From Oenanthe sinensis (taxonomy: Eukaryota > Streptophyta > Magnoliopsida > Apiales > Apiaceae), in assembly GCA_028671895.1 (NCBI GenBank), contig JAPMAC010000231.1, forward strand, positions 7,218,001 to 7,282,000: a stretch of DNA of 64,000 nucleotides, written 5' to 3'. The first letter of the stretch is position 1. Each line of letters begins with the position of its first letter. Shown piece after piece: positions 48,665 to 61,114 of this stretch. Position numbers and translations under genes: made by a program. Under the pieces are notes generated by a model. That model saw nothing but the letters and a program-made list of their open reading frames with translations, had not been told where the DNA came from and ran no database searches.

Positions 48665-49923
48665 AGCCAATAATGTTCCTACAAGATTTGACAAGTTTTT
48701 TCCAAATTCAAACGAGTCAAGAATGAAGATACAAGTTGTTTCCGAGTTCGAACGAGTCACATATGAAGTCTCAAATTGTTATGAATTGTTTTGAAGTTTA
48801 AGCGAGCCAATAATGCTCCTACAAGTGTTTACAAGTTGTTTCCATGTACAAACGAGTCAAGAATTAAGCTACCAGTTGTTTCCGAGTTCGAACGAGTCAA
48901 GAATGAAGCCTCAAATTGTTATGAATTGTTTTCATCTTAAAATGAACCAATAATATTCTTACAAGAGTTTACAAGTTGTTTCCATGTTCAAACGAGTCAA
49001 GAATGAAGCTAAAAGTTGTTTTCGAGTTCGAACGAGTCAAGAATGAAGTCTCAAATTGTTATGAATTGTTTTGATGTTTAAACGAGCCAATAATGCTCCT
49101 ACAAGTGTTTACAAGTTATTTCCATGTTCAAACAAGTTAAGAATGAAGCTACAAGTTGTTTCCGAGTTCGAACGAGTCAAGAATGAAGCCTCAAATTGTT
49201 ATGAATTGTTTTGATGTTTAAACGAGCCAACAATGTTCCTACAAGAGTTTACAAGTTGTTTCTATGTTCTAACGAGTCAAGAATAAAGCTAAAAGTTGTT
49301 TCAATGTTAGAACGAGTCAAGAATGAAATCATAAATTATTATGAGTTTTTTTATTTTTAAACGAGTAAATAATGCTCCTACAAGTGTTTACAAGTTGTTT
49401 CCATGTTCAAACGAGTCAAGAATGAAGCTACAAGTTGTTTCCAAGTTCGAACGAGTCAAGAATGAAGTCTCAAATTGTTACGAATTGTTTTTATATTTAA
49501 ACGAGACAATAATGCTCCTACAGGTGTTTACAAGTTGTTTCCATGTTCAAACGAGACAAGAATGAAGCTACAAGGTGTTTTCGAGTTCGAACGACTCAAG
49601 AACGAAGTCTCAAATTGTTAAGAATTGTTTTTATGTTTAAACGAGTCAATAATGCTCCTACAAGTGTTTAGAAGTTGTTTCCATGACTAAACGAGTCAAG
49701 AATGAAGCTACAAGTTGTTTCTGAGTTCGAACGTGTCAAGAATGAAGCCTCAAATTGTTATGAATTGTTTTGATGTTTAAACGAGCCAATAATGCTCCTA
49801 CAAGTGTTAACAAGTTGTTTCCATGTTCAAAAGAGACAAGAATAAAGCTACTAGTTCTTTTCGAGTTTGAACGAGTCAAGAATGAAGTCTTAAATTGTTA
49901 TGAATTGTTTTCATGTTTAAACA
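48665..49923 (+). repeat. HOR unit 37, 9-mer, 1259 bp
   Basis: CATATG, AAGCGAGCC, CAAACAAG, AGTAAATAAT, with GAAGCCTCAAATT in class I; unit 13 lineage. Confidence 0.93.
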
Positions 49924-51321
49924 AGCCAATAATGTTCCTACAAGATTTGACAAGTTTTTTCCAAATTCAAACGAGTCAAGAATGAAGATACAAGTTGTTT
50001 CCGAGTTCGAACGAGTCAAGAATGAAGTCTCAAATTGTTATGAATTGTTTTGAAGTTTAAATGAGCCAATAATGCTCCTACAAGTGTTTACAAGTTGTTT
50101 CCATGTACAAACGAGTCAAGAATTAAGCTACCAGTTGTTTCCGAGTTCGAACGAGTCAAGAATGAAGCCTCAAATTGTTATGAATTCTTTTCATCTTAAA
50201 ATGAACCAATAATGTTCTTACAAGAGTTTACAAGTTGTTTCCATGTTCAAACGAGTCAAGAATGATGCTAAAAGTTGTTTTCGAGTTCGAACGAGTCAAG
50301 AATGAAGCCTCAAATTGTTATGAATTGTTTTGATGTTTAAACGAGCCAATAATGCTCCTACAAGTGTTTACAAGTTATTTCCATGTTCAATCGAGTTAAG
50401 AATGAAGCTACAAGTTGTTTCCGAGTTCGAACGAGTCAAGAATGAAGCCTCAAATTGTTATGAATTGTTTTGATGTTTAAACGAGCCAACAATGTTCCTA
50501 CAAGAATTTACAAGTGTTTCTATGTTCTAACGAGTCAAGAATAAAGCTAAAAGTTGTTTCAATGTTAGAACGAGTCAAGAATGAAATCATAAATTATTAT
50601 GAGTTTTTTTATTTTTAAACGAGCCAATAATGCTCCTACAAGTGTTTACAAGTTGTTTCCATGTTCAAACGAGTCAAGAATGAAGCTACAAGTTGTTTCC
50701 AAGGTCGAACGAGTCAAGAATGAAGTCTCAAATTCTTACGAATTGTTTTTATATTTAAATGAGACAATAATGCTCCTACAGGTGTTTACAAGTTGTTTCC
50801 ATGTTCAAACGAGACAAGAATGAAGCTACAAGGTGTTTTCGAGTTCGAACGACTCAAGAACGAAGTCTCAAATTGTTAAGAATTGTTTTGATGTTTAAAC
50901 GAGCCAATAATGCTCCTACAAGTGTTTACAAGTTGTTTCCATGTTCAAACGAGAGAAGAATGAAGCTACAAGTTGTTTTCGAGTTCGAACGACTCAAGAA
51001 TGAAATCTCAAATTGTTAAGAATTGTTTTGATGTTTAAACGAGCCAATAATGCTCCTACAAGTGTTTAGAAGTTGTTTCCATGACTAAACGAGTCAAGAA
51101 TGAAGCTACAAGTTGTTTCTGAGTTCGAACGTGTCAAGAATGAAACCTTAAATTGTTATGAATTGTTTTGATGTTTAAACGAGCCAATAATGCTCCTACA
51201 AGTGTTAACAAGTTGTTTCCATGTTCAAAAGAGACAAGAATAAAGCTACTAGTTCTTTTCGAGTTTGAACGAGTCAAGAATGAAGTCTTAAATTGTTATG
51301 AATTGTTTTCATGTTTAAACA
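49924..51321 (+). repeat. HOR unit 38, 10-mer, 1398 bp
   Basis: Carries CAAGAATTTAC in class E and CCAAGGTCGAAC in class F (50699-50710), as in unit 10. A one-base loss in class E (CAAGTGTTTC about 50511, elsewhere CAAGTTGTTTC) makes it 1398 bp. Confidence 0.93.
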
Positions 51322-52580
51322 AGCCAATAATGTTCCTACAAGATTTGACAAGTTTTTTCCAAATTCAAACGAGTCAAGAATGAAGATACAAGTTGTTTCC
51401 GAGTTCGAACGAGTCACATATGAAGTCTCAAATTGTTATGAATTGTTTTGAAGTTTAAGCGAGCCAGTAATGCTCCTACAAGTGTTTACAAGTTGTTTCC
51501 ATGTACAAACGAGTCAAGAATTAAGCTACCAGTTGTTTCCGAGTTCGAACGAGTCAAGAATGAAGCCTCAAATTGTTATGAATTATTTTCATCTTAAAAT
51601 GAACCAATAATGTTCTTACAAGAGTTTACAAGTTGTTTCCATGTTCAAACGAGTCAAGAATGAAGCTAAAAGTTGTTTTCGAGTTCGAACGAGTCAAGAA
51701 TGAAGTCTCAAATTGTTATGAATTGTTTTGATGTTTAAACGAGCCAATAATGCTCCTACAAGTGTTTACAAGTTATTTCCATGTTCAAACAAGTTAAGAA
51801 TGAAGCTACAAGTTGTTTCCGAGTTCGAACGAGTCAAGAATGAAGCCTCAAATTGTTATGAATTGTTTTGATGTTTAAACGAGCCAACAATGTTCCTACA
51901 AGAGTTTACAAGTTGTTTCTATGTTTTAACGAGTCAAGAATAAAGCTAAAAGTTGTTTCAATGTTAGAACGAGTCAAGAATGAAATCATAAATTATTATG
52001 AGTTTTTTTATTTTTAAACGAGCAAATAATGCTCCTACAAGTGTTTACAAGTTGTTTCCATGTTCAAACGAGTCAAGAATGAAGCTACAAGTTGTTTCCA
52101 AGTTCGAACGAGTCAAGAATGAAGTCTCAAATTGTTACGAATTGTTTTTATATTTAAACAAGACAATAATGCTCCTACAGGTGTTTACAAGTTGTTTCCA
52201 TGTTCAAACGAGACAAGAATGAAGCTACAAGGTGTTTTCGAGTTCGAACGACTCAAGAACGAAGTCTCAAATTGTTAAGAATTGTTTTTATGTTTAAACG
52301 AGTCAATAATGCTCCTACAAGTGTTTAGAAGTTGTTTCCATGACTAAACGAGTCAAGAATGAAGCTACAAGTTGTTTCTGAGTTCGAACGTGTCAAGAAT
52401 GAAGCCTTAAATTGTTATGAATTGTTTTGATGTTTAAACGAGCCAATAATGCTCCTACAAGTGTTAACAAGTTGTTTCCATGTTCAAAAGAGACAAGAAT
52501 AAAGCTACTAGTTCTTTTCGAGTTTGAACGAGTCAAGAATGAAGTTTTAAATTGTTATGAATTGTTTTCATGTTTAAACA
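51322..52580 (+). repeat. HOR unit 39, 9-mer, 1259 bp
   Basis: CATATG, then AAGCGAGCCAGTAATG (about 51457) as in unit 11, and AAACAAGAC after F. Private GAATTATTTTCATC in B (about 51590) and GAAGTTTTAAATT in J (about 52541). Confidence 0.93.
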
Positions 52581-53979
52581 AGCCAATAATGTTCCTACAA
52601 GATTTGACAAGTTTTTTCCAAATTCAAACGAGTCAAGAATGAAGATACAAGTTGTTTCCAAGTTCGAACGAGTCAAGAATGAAGTCTCAAATTGTTATGA
52701 ATTGTTTTGAAGTTTAAATGAGCCAATAATGCTCCTACAAGTGTTTACAAGTTGTTTCCATGTACAAACGAGTCAAGAATTAAGCTACCAGTTGTTTCCG
52801 AGTTCGAACGAGTCAAGAATGAAGCCTCAAATTGTTATGAATTCTTTTCATCTTAAAATGAACCAATAATGTTCTTACAAGAGTTTACAAGTTGTTTCCA
52901 TGTTCAAACGAGTCAAGAATGATGCTAAAAGTTGTTTTCGAGTTCGAACGAGTCAAGAATGAAGCCTCAAATTGTTATGAATTGTTTTGATGTTTAAACG
53001 AGCCAATAATGCTCCTACAAGTGTTTACAAGTTATTTCCATGTTCAATCGAGTTAAGAATGAAGCTACAAGTTGTTTCCGAGTTCGAACGAGTCAAGAAT
53101 GAAGCCTCAAATTGTTATGAATTGTTTTGATGTTTAAACGAGCCAACAATGTTCCTACAAGAGTTTACAAGTTGTTTCTATGTTCTAACGAGTCAAGAAT
53201 AAAGCTAAAAGTTGTTTCAATGTTAGAACGAGTCAAGAATGAAATCATAAATTATTATGAGTTTTTTTATTTTTAAACGAGCCAATAATGCTCCTACAAG
53301 TGTTTACAAGTTGTTTCCATGTTCAAACGAGTCAAGAATGAAGCTACAAGTTGTTTCCAAGTTCGAACGAGTCAAGAATGAAGTCTCAAATTCTTACGAA
53401 TTGTTTTTATATTTAAATGAGACAATAATGCTCCTACAGGTGTTTACAAGTTGTTTCCATGTTCAAACGAGACAAGAATGAAGCTACAAGGTGTTTTCGA
53501 GTTTGAACGACTCAAGAACGAAGTCTCAAATTGTTAAGAATTGTTTTGATGTTTAAACGAGCCAATAATGCTCCTACAAGTGTTTACAAGTTGTTTCCAT
53601 GTTCAAACGAGAGAAGAATGAAGCTACAAGTTGTTTTCGAGTTCGAACGACTCAAGAATGAAATCTCAAATTGTTAAGAATTGTTTTGATGTTTAAACGA
53701 GCCAATAATGCTCCTACAAGTGTTTAGAAGTTGTTTCCATGACTAAACGAGTCAAGAATGAAGCTACAAGTTGTTTCTGAGTTCGAACGTGTCAAGAATG
53801 AAACCTTAAATTGTTATGAATTGTTTTGATGTTTAAACGAGCCAATAATGCTCCTACAAGTGTTAACAAGTTGTTTCCATGTTCAAAAGAGACAAGAATA
53901 AAGCTACTAGTTCTTTTCGAGTTTGAACGAGTCAAGAATGAAGTCTTAAATTGTTATGAATTGTTTTCATGTTTAAACA
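52581..53979 (+). repeat. HOR unit 40, 10-mer, 1399 bp
   Basis: 10-mer haplotype without the ACAAGTAGTTTCC trio. Private TTTCCAAGTTCG in class A (about 52655) and GAGTTTGAACGAC in class G (about 53499). Confidence 0.93.
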
Positions 53980-55238
53980 AGCCAATAATGTTCCTACAAG
54001 ATTTGACAAGTTTTTTCCAAATTCAAACGAGTCAAGAATGAAGATACAAGTTGTTTCCGAGTTCGAACGAGTCACATATGAAGTCTCAAATTGTTATGAA
54101 TTGTTTTGAAGTTTAAGCGAGCCAATAATGCTCCTACAAGTGTTTACAAGTTGTTTCCATGTACAAACGAGTCAAGAATTAAGCTACCAGTTGTTTCCGA
54201 GTTCGAACGAGTCAAGAATGAAGCCTCAAATTGTTATGAATTGTTTTCATCTTAAAATGAACCAATAATATTCTTACAAGAGTTTACAAGTTGTTTCCAT
54301 GTTCAAACGAGTCAAGAATGAAGCTAAAAGTTGTTTTCGAGTTCGAACGAGTCAAGAATGAAGTCTCAAATTGTTATGAATTGTTTTGATGTTTAAACGA
54401 GCCAATAATGCTCCTACAAGTGTTTACAAGTTATTTCCATGTTCAAACAAGTTAAGAATGAAGCTACAAGTTGTTTCCGAGTTCGAACGAGTCAAGAATG
54501 AAGCCTCAAATTGTTATGAATTGTTTTGATGTTTAAACGAGCCAACAATGTTCCTACAAGAGTTTACAAGTTGTTTCTATGTTCTAACGAGTCAAGAATA
54601 AAGCTAAAAGTTGTTTCAATGTTAGAACGAGTCAAGAATGAAATCATAAATTATTATGAGTTTTTTTATTTTTAAACGAGTAAATAATGCTCCTACAAGT
54701 GTTTACAAGTTGTTTCCATGTTCAAACGAGTCAAGAATGAAGCTACAAGTTGTTTCCAAGTTCGAACGAGTCAAGAATGAAGTCTCAAATTGTTACGAAT
54801 TGTTTTTATATTTAAACGAGACAATAATGCTCCTACAGGTGTTTACAAGTTGTTTCCATGTTCAAACGAGACAAGAATGAAGCTACAAGGTGTTTTCGAG
54901 TTCGAACGACTCAAGAACGAAGTCTCAAATTGTTAAGAATTGTTTTTATGTTTAAACGAGTCAATAATGCTCCTACAAGTGTTTAGAAGTTGTTTCCATG
55001 ACTAAACGAGTCAAGAATGAAGCTACAAGTTGTTTCTGAGTTCGAACGTGTCAAGAATGAAGCCTCAAATTGTTATGAATTGTTTTGATGTTTAAACGAG
55101 CCAATAATGCTCCTACAAGTGTTAACAAGTTGTTTCCATGTTCAAAAGAGACAAGAATAAAGCTACTAGTTCTTTTCGAGTTTGAACGAGTCAAGAATGA
55201 AGTCTTAAATTGTTATGAATTGTTTTCATGTTTAAACA
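53980..55238 (+). repeat. HOR unit 41, 9-mer, 1259 bp
   Basis: CATATG, AAGCGAGCC, CAAACAAG, AGTAAATAAT; matches unit 13 at an offset of 36926 bp. Confidence 0.93.
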
Positions 55239-56637
55239 AGCCAATAATGTTCCTACAAGATTTGACAAGTTTTTTCCAAATTCAAACGAGTCAAGAATGA
55301 AGATACAAGTTGTTTCCGAGTTTGAACGAGTCAAGAATGAAGTCTCAAATTGTTATGAATTGTTTTGAAGTTTAAATGAGCCAATAATGCTCCTACAAGT
55401 GTTTACAAGTTGTTTCCATGTACAAACGAGTCAAGAATTAAGCTACCAGTTGTTTCCGAGTTCGAACGAGTCAAGAATGAAGCCTCAAATTGTTATGAAT
55501 TCTTTTCATCTTAAAATGAACCAATAATGTTCTTACAAGAGTTTACAAGTTGTTTCCATGTTCAAACGAGTCAAGAATGATGCTAAAAGTTGTTTTCGAG
55601 TTCGAACGAGTCAAGAATGAAGCCTCAAATTGTTATGAATTGTTTTGATGTTTAAACGAGCCAATAATGCTCCTACAAGTGTTTACAAGTTATTTCCATG
55701 TTCAATCGAGTTAAGAATGAAGCTACAAGTTGTTTCCGAGTTCGAACGAGTCAAGAATGAAGCCTCAAATTGTTATGAATTGTTTTGATGTTTAAACGAG
55801 CCAACAATGTTCCTACAAGAGTTTACAAGTTGTTTCTATGTTCTAACGAGTCAAGAATAAAGCTAAAAGTTGTTTCAATGTTAGAACGAGTCAAGAATGA
55901 AATCATAAATTATTATGAGTTTTTTTATTTTTAAACGAGCCAATAATGCTCCTACAAGTGTTTACAAGTTGTTTCCATGTTCAAACGAGTCAAGAATGAA
56001 GCTACAAGTAGTTTCCAAGTTCGAACGAGTCAAGAATGAAGTCTCAAATTCTTACGAATTGTTTTTATATTTAAATGAGACAATAATGCTCCTACAGGTG
56101 TTTACAAGTTGTTTCCATGTTCAAACGAGACAAGAATGAAGCTACAAGGTGTTTTCGAGTTCGAACGACTCAAGAACGAAGTCTCAAATTGTTAAGAATT
56201 GTTTTGATGTTTAAACGAGCCAATAATGCTCCTACAAGTGTTTACAAGTTGTTTCCATGTTCAAACGAGAGAAGAATGAAGCTACAAGTTGTTTTCGAGT
56301 TCGAACGACTCAAGAATGAAATCTCAAATTGTTAAGAATTGTTTTGATGTTTAAACGAGCCAATAATGCTCCTACAAGTGTTTAGAAGTTGTTTCCATGA
56401 CTAAACGAGTCAAGAATGAAGCTACAAGTTGTTTCTGAGTTCGAACGTGTCAAGAATGAAACCTTAAATTGTTATGAATTGTTTTGATGTTTAAACGAGC
56501 CAATAATGCTCCTACAAGTGTTAACAAGTTGTTTCCATGTGTAAAAAAAACAAGAATAAAGCTACTAGTTCTTTTCGAGTTTGAACGAGTCAAGAATGAA
56601 GTCTTAAATTGTTATGAATTGTTTTCATGTTTAAACA
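55239..56637 (+). repeat. HOR unit 42, 10-mer with A8 cluster, 1399 bp
   Basis: Last 10-mer in the window. Class F has ACAAGTAGTTTCC but GAAGTCTC, so only part of the linked trio. Class J has GTGTAAAAAAAACAAG at 56539-56554, four clustered substitutions. Private GAGTTTGAACGAG in class A (about 55318). Confidence 0.93.
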
Positions 56638-57896
56638 AGCCAATAATGTTCCTACAAGATTTGACAAGTTTTTTCCAAATTCAAACGAGTCAAGAATGAA
56701 GATACAAGTTGTTTCCGAGTTCGAACGAGTCACATATGAAGTCTCAAATTGTTATGAATTGTTTTGAAGTTTAAACGAGCCAATAATGCTCCTACAAGTG
56801 TTTACAAGTTGTTTCCATGTACAAACGAGTCAAGAATTAAGCTACCAGTTGTTTCCGAGTTCGAACGAGTCAAGAATGAAGCCTCAAATTGTTATGAATT
56901 GTTTTCATCTTAAAATGAACCAATAATATTCTTACAAGAGTTTACAAGTTGTTTCCATGTTCAAACGAGTCAAGAATGAAGCTAAAAGTTGTTTTCGAGT
57001 TCGAACGAGTCAAGAATGAAGTCTCAAATTGTTATGAATTGTTTTGATGTTTAAACGAGCCAATAATGCTCCTACAAGTGTTTACAAGTTATTTCCATGT
57101 TCAAACAAGTTAAGAATGAAGCTACAAGTTGTTTCCGAGTTCGAACGAGTCAAGAATGAAGCCTCAAATTGTTATGAATTGTTTTGATGTTTAAACGAGC
57201 CAACAATGTTCCTACAAGAGTTTACAAGTTGTTTCTATGTTTTAACGAGTCAAGAATAAAGCTAAAAGTTGTTTCAATGTTAGAACGAGTCAAGAATGAA
57301 ATCATAAATTATTATGAGTTTTTTTATTTTTAAACGAGCAAATAATGCTCCTACAAGTGTTTACAAGTTGTTTCCATGTTCAAACGAGTCAAGAATGAAG
57401 CTACAAGTTGTTTCCAAGTTCGAACGAGTCAAGAATGAAGTCTCAAATTGTTACGAATTGTTTTTATATTTAAACGAGACAATAATGCTCCTACAGGTGT
57501 TTACAAGTTGTTTCCATGTTCAAACGAGACAAGAATGAAGCTACAAGGTGTTTTCGAGTTCGAACGACTCAAGAACGAAGTCTCAAATTGTTAAGAATTG
57601 TTTTTATGTTTAAACGAGTCAATAATGCTCCTACAAGTGTTTAGAAGTTGTTTCCATGACTAAACGAGTCAAGAATGAAGCTACAAGTTGTTTCTGAGTT
57701 CGAACGTGTCAAGAATGAGGCCTCAAATTGTTATGAATTGTTTTGATGTTTAAACGAGCCAATAATGCTCCTACAAGTGTTAATAAGTTGTTTCCATGTT
57801 CAAAAGAGACAAGAATAAAGCTACTATTTCTTTTCGAGTTTGAACGAGTCAAGAATGAAGTCTTAAATTGTTATGAATTGTTTTCATGTTTAAACA
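56638..57896 (+). repeat. HOR unit 43, 9-mer, 1259 bp
   Basis: CATATG, AATATTCTTAC, CAAACAAG; class F opens AGCAAATAAT and ends AAACGAGAC. Private GAGGCCTC in I (about 57717), TTAATAAGTTG (about 57781) and CTATTTCTTTTCG (about 57825) in J. Confidence 0.93.
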
Positions 57897-59155
57897 AGCC
57901 AATAATGTTCCTACAAGATTTGACAAGTTTTTTCCAAATTCAAACGAGTCAAAAATGAAGATACAAGTTGTTTCCGAGTTCGAACGAGTCACATATGAAG
58001 TCTCAAATTGTTATGAATTGTTTTGAAGTTTAAACGAGCCAATAATGCTCCTACAAGTGTTTACAAGTTGTTTCCATGTACAAACGAGTCAAGAATTAAG
58101 CTACCAGTTGTTTCCGAGTTCGAACGAGTCAAGAATGAAGCCTCAAATTGTTATGAATTGTTTTCATCTTAAAATGAACCAATAATGTTCTTACAAGAGT
58201 TTACAAGTTGTTTCCATGTTCAAACGAGTCAAGAATGAAGCTAAAAGTTGTTTTCGAGTTCGAACGAGTCAAGAATGAAGCCTCAAATTGTTATGAATTG
58301 TTTTGATGTTTAAACGAGCCAATAATGCTCCTACAAGTGTTTACAAGTTATTTCCATGTTCAAACGAGTTAAGAATGAAGCTACAAGTTGTTTCCGAGTT
58401 CGAACGAGTCAAGAATGAAGCCTCAAATTGTTATGAATTGTTTTGATGTTTAAACGAGCCAACAATGTTCCTACAAGAGTTTACAAGTTGTTTCTATGTT
58501 TTAACGAGTCAAGAATAAAGCTAAAAGTTGTTTCAATGTTAGAACGAGTCAAGAATGAAATGATAAATTATTATGAGTTTTTTTATTTTTAAACGAGCCA
58601 ATAATGCTCCTACAAGTGTTTACAAGTTGTTTCCATGTTCAAATGAGTCAAGAATGAAGCTACAAGTTGTTTCCAAGTTCGAACGAGTCAAGAATGAAGT
58701 CTCAAATTGTTACGAATTGTTTTTATATTTAAACGAGACAATAATGCTCCTACAGGTGTTTACAAGTTGTTTCCATGTTCAAACGAGACAAGAATGAAGC
58801 TACAAGGTGTTTTCGAGTTCGAACGACTCAAGAACGAAGTCTCAAATTGTTAAGAATTGTTTTTATGTTTAAACGAGTCAATAATGCTCCTATAAGTGTT
58901 TAGAAGTTGTTTCCATGACTAAACGAGTCAAGAATGAAGCTACAAGTTGTTTCTGAGTTCGAACGTGTCAAGAATGAAGCCTCAAATTGTTATGAATTGT
59001 TTTGATGTTTAAACGAGCCAATAATGCTCCTACAAGTGTTAACAAGTTGTTTCCATGTTCAAAAGAGACAAGAATAAAGCTACTAGTTCTTTTCGAGTTT
59101 GAACGAGTCAAGAATGAAGTCTTAAATTGTTATGAATTGTTTTCATGTTTAAACA
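57897..59155 (+). repeat. HOR unit 44, 9-mer, 1259 bp
   Basis: CATATG in A, but AATGTTCTTAC in C, CAAACGAG in D and AGCCAATAAT at the start of F: the right-end lineage. Private CAAAAATGAAG in A (about 57950), GAAATGATAAATT in E (about 58557) and CCTATAAGTG in I (about 58889). Confidence 0.93.
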
Positions 59156-60414
59156 AGCCAATAATGTTCCTACAAGATTTGACAAGTTTTTTCCAAATTC
59201 AAACGAGTCAAGAATGAAGATACAAGTTGTTTCCGAGTTCGAACGAGTCACATATGAAGTCTCAAATTGTTATGAATTGTTTTGAAGTTTAAACGAGCCA
59301 ATAATGCTCCTACAAGTGTTTACAAGTTGTTTCCATGTACAAACGAGTCAAGAATTAAGCTACCAGTTGTTTCCGAGTTCGAACGAGTCAAGAATGAAGC
59401 CTCAAATTGTTATGAATTGTTTTCATCTTAAAATGAACCAATAATGTTCTTACAAGAGTTTACAAGTTGTTTCCATGTTCAAACGAGTCAAGAATGAAGC
59501 TAAAAGTTGTTTTCGAGTTCGAACGAGTCAAGAATGAAGCCTCAAATTGTTATGAATTGTTTTGATGTTTAAACGTGCCAATAATGCTCCTACAAGTGTT
59601 TACAAGTTATTTCCATGTTCAAACGAGTTAAGAATGAAGCTACAAGTTGTTTCCGAGTTCGAACGAGTCAAGAATGAAGCCTCAAATTGTTATGAATTGT
59701 TTTGATGTTTAAACGAGCCAACAATGTTCCTACAAGAGTTTACAAGTTGTTTCTATGTTTTAACGAGTCAAGAATAAAGCTAAAAGTTGTTTCAATGTTA
59801 GAACGAGTCAAGAATGAAATCATAAATTATTATGAGTTTTTTTATTTTTAAACGAGCCAATAATGCTCCTACAAGTGTTTACAAGTTGTTTCCATGTTCA
59901 AACGAGTCAAGAATGAAGCTACAAGTTGTTTCCAAGTTCGAACGAGTCAAGAATGAAGTCTCAAATTGGTACGAATTGTTTTTATATTTAAACGAGACAA
60001 TAATGCTCCTACAGGTGTTTACAAGTTGTTTCCATGTTCAAACGAGACAAGAATGAAGCTACAAGGTGTTTTCGAGTTCGAACGACTCAAGAACGAAGTC
60101 TCAAATTGTTAAGAATTGTTTTTATGTTTAAACGAGTCAATAATGCTCCTACAAGTGTTTAGAAGTTGTTTCCATGACTAAACGAGTCAAGAATGAAGCT
60201 ACAAGTTGTTTCTGAGTTCGAACGTGTCAAGAATGAAACCTTAAATTGTTATGAATTGTTTTGATGTTTAAACGAGCCAATAATGCTCCTACAAGTGTTA
60301 ACAAGTTGTTTCCATGTTCAAAAGAGACAAGAATAAAGCTACTAGTTCTTTTCGAGTTTGAACGAGTCAAGAATGAAGTCATAAATTGTTATGAATTGTT
60401 TTCATGTTTAAACA
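59156..60414 (+). repeat. HOR unit 45, 9-mer, 1259 bp
   Basis: Last unit with CATATG (about 59252). Class F has TTGGTACGAA, as in units 4 and 5 on that side of the array and unit 47. Class I has GAAACCTTAAATT and class J ends GAAGTCATAAATT. Private AAACGTGCC before class D (about 59571). Confidence 0.93.
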
Positions 60415-61114
60415 AGCCAATAATGTTCCTACAAGATTTGAAAAGTTTTTTCCAAATTCAAACGAGTCAAGAATGAAGATACAAGTTGTTTCCGAGTTCG
60501 AACGAGTCAAGAATGAAGTCTCAAATTGTTATGAATTGTTTTGAAGTTTAAACGAGCCAATAATGCTCCTACAAGTGTTTACAAGTTGTTTCCATGTACA
60601 AACGAGTCAAGAATTAAGCTACCAGTTGTTTCCGAGTTCGAACGAGTCAAGCATGAAGCCTCAAATTGTTATGAATTGTTTTCATCTTAAAATGAACCAA
60701 TAATGTTCTTACAAGAGTTTACAAGTTGTTTCCATGTTCAAACGAGTCAAGAATGAAGCTAAAAGTTGTTTTCGAGTTCGAACGAGTCAAGAATGAAGCC
60801 TCAAATTGTTATGAATTGTTTTGATGTTTAAACGAGCCAATAATGCTCCTACAAGTGTTTAGAAGTTGTTTCCATGACTAAACGAGTCAAGAATGAAGCT
60901 ACAAGTTGTTTCTGAGTTCGAACGTGTCAAGAATGAAACCTCAAATTGTTATGAATTGTTTTGATGTTTAAACGAGCCAATAATGCTCCTACAAGTGTTA
61001 ACAAGTTGTTTCCATGTTCAAAAGAGACAAGAATAAAGCTACTAGTTCTTTTCGAGTTTGAACGAGTCAAGAATGAAGTCATAAATTGTTATGAATTGTT
61101 TTCATGTTTAAACA
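60415..61114 (+). repeat. HOR unit 46, 5-mer ABC(D/I)J, 700 bp
   Basis: Class C runs to 60834, then a class I monomer (TGTTTAGAAG about 60856) and class J follow. D to H are missing; because D and I open identically, the joint lies within the first 24 or so bases of 60835 onward. Class A has GATTTGAAAAG, class B has CAAGCATGAAG (about 60648), J has GAAGTCATAAATT. No CATATG and no GAATTC. Confidence 0.92.

Larger units (their letters stand above)
43349..56637 (+). repeat. 19-mer super-repeat block 3 (five 9+10 pairs)
   Basis: Units 33-42 form five pairs of 2658 bp (2657 for units 37 and 38 because of a one-base loss in unit 38). It begins like block 2 (AAACAAGAC 9-mer, then the ACAAGTAGTTTCC 10-mer) and ends like units 10-14 of block 1. 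Confidence 0.9.
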
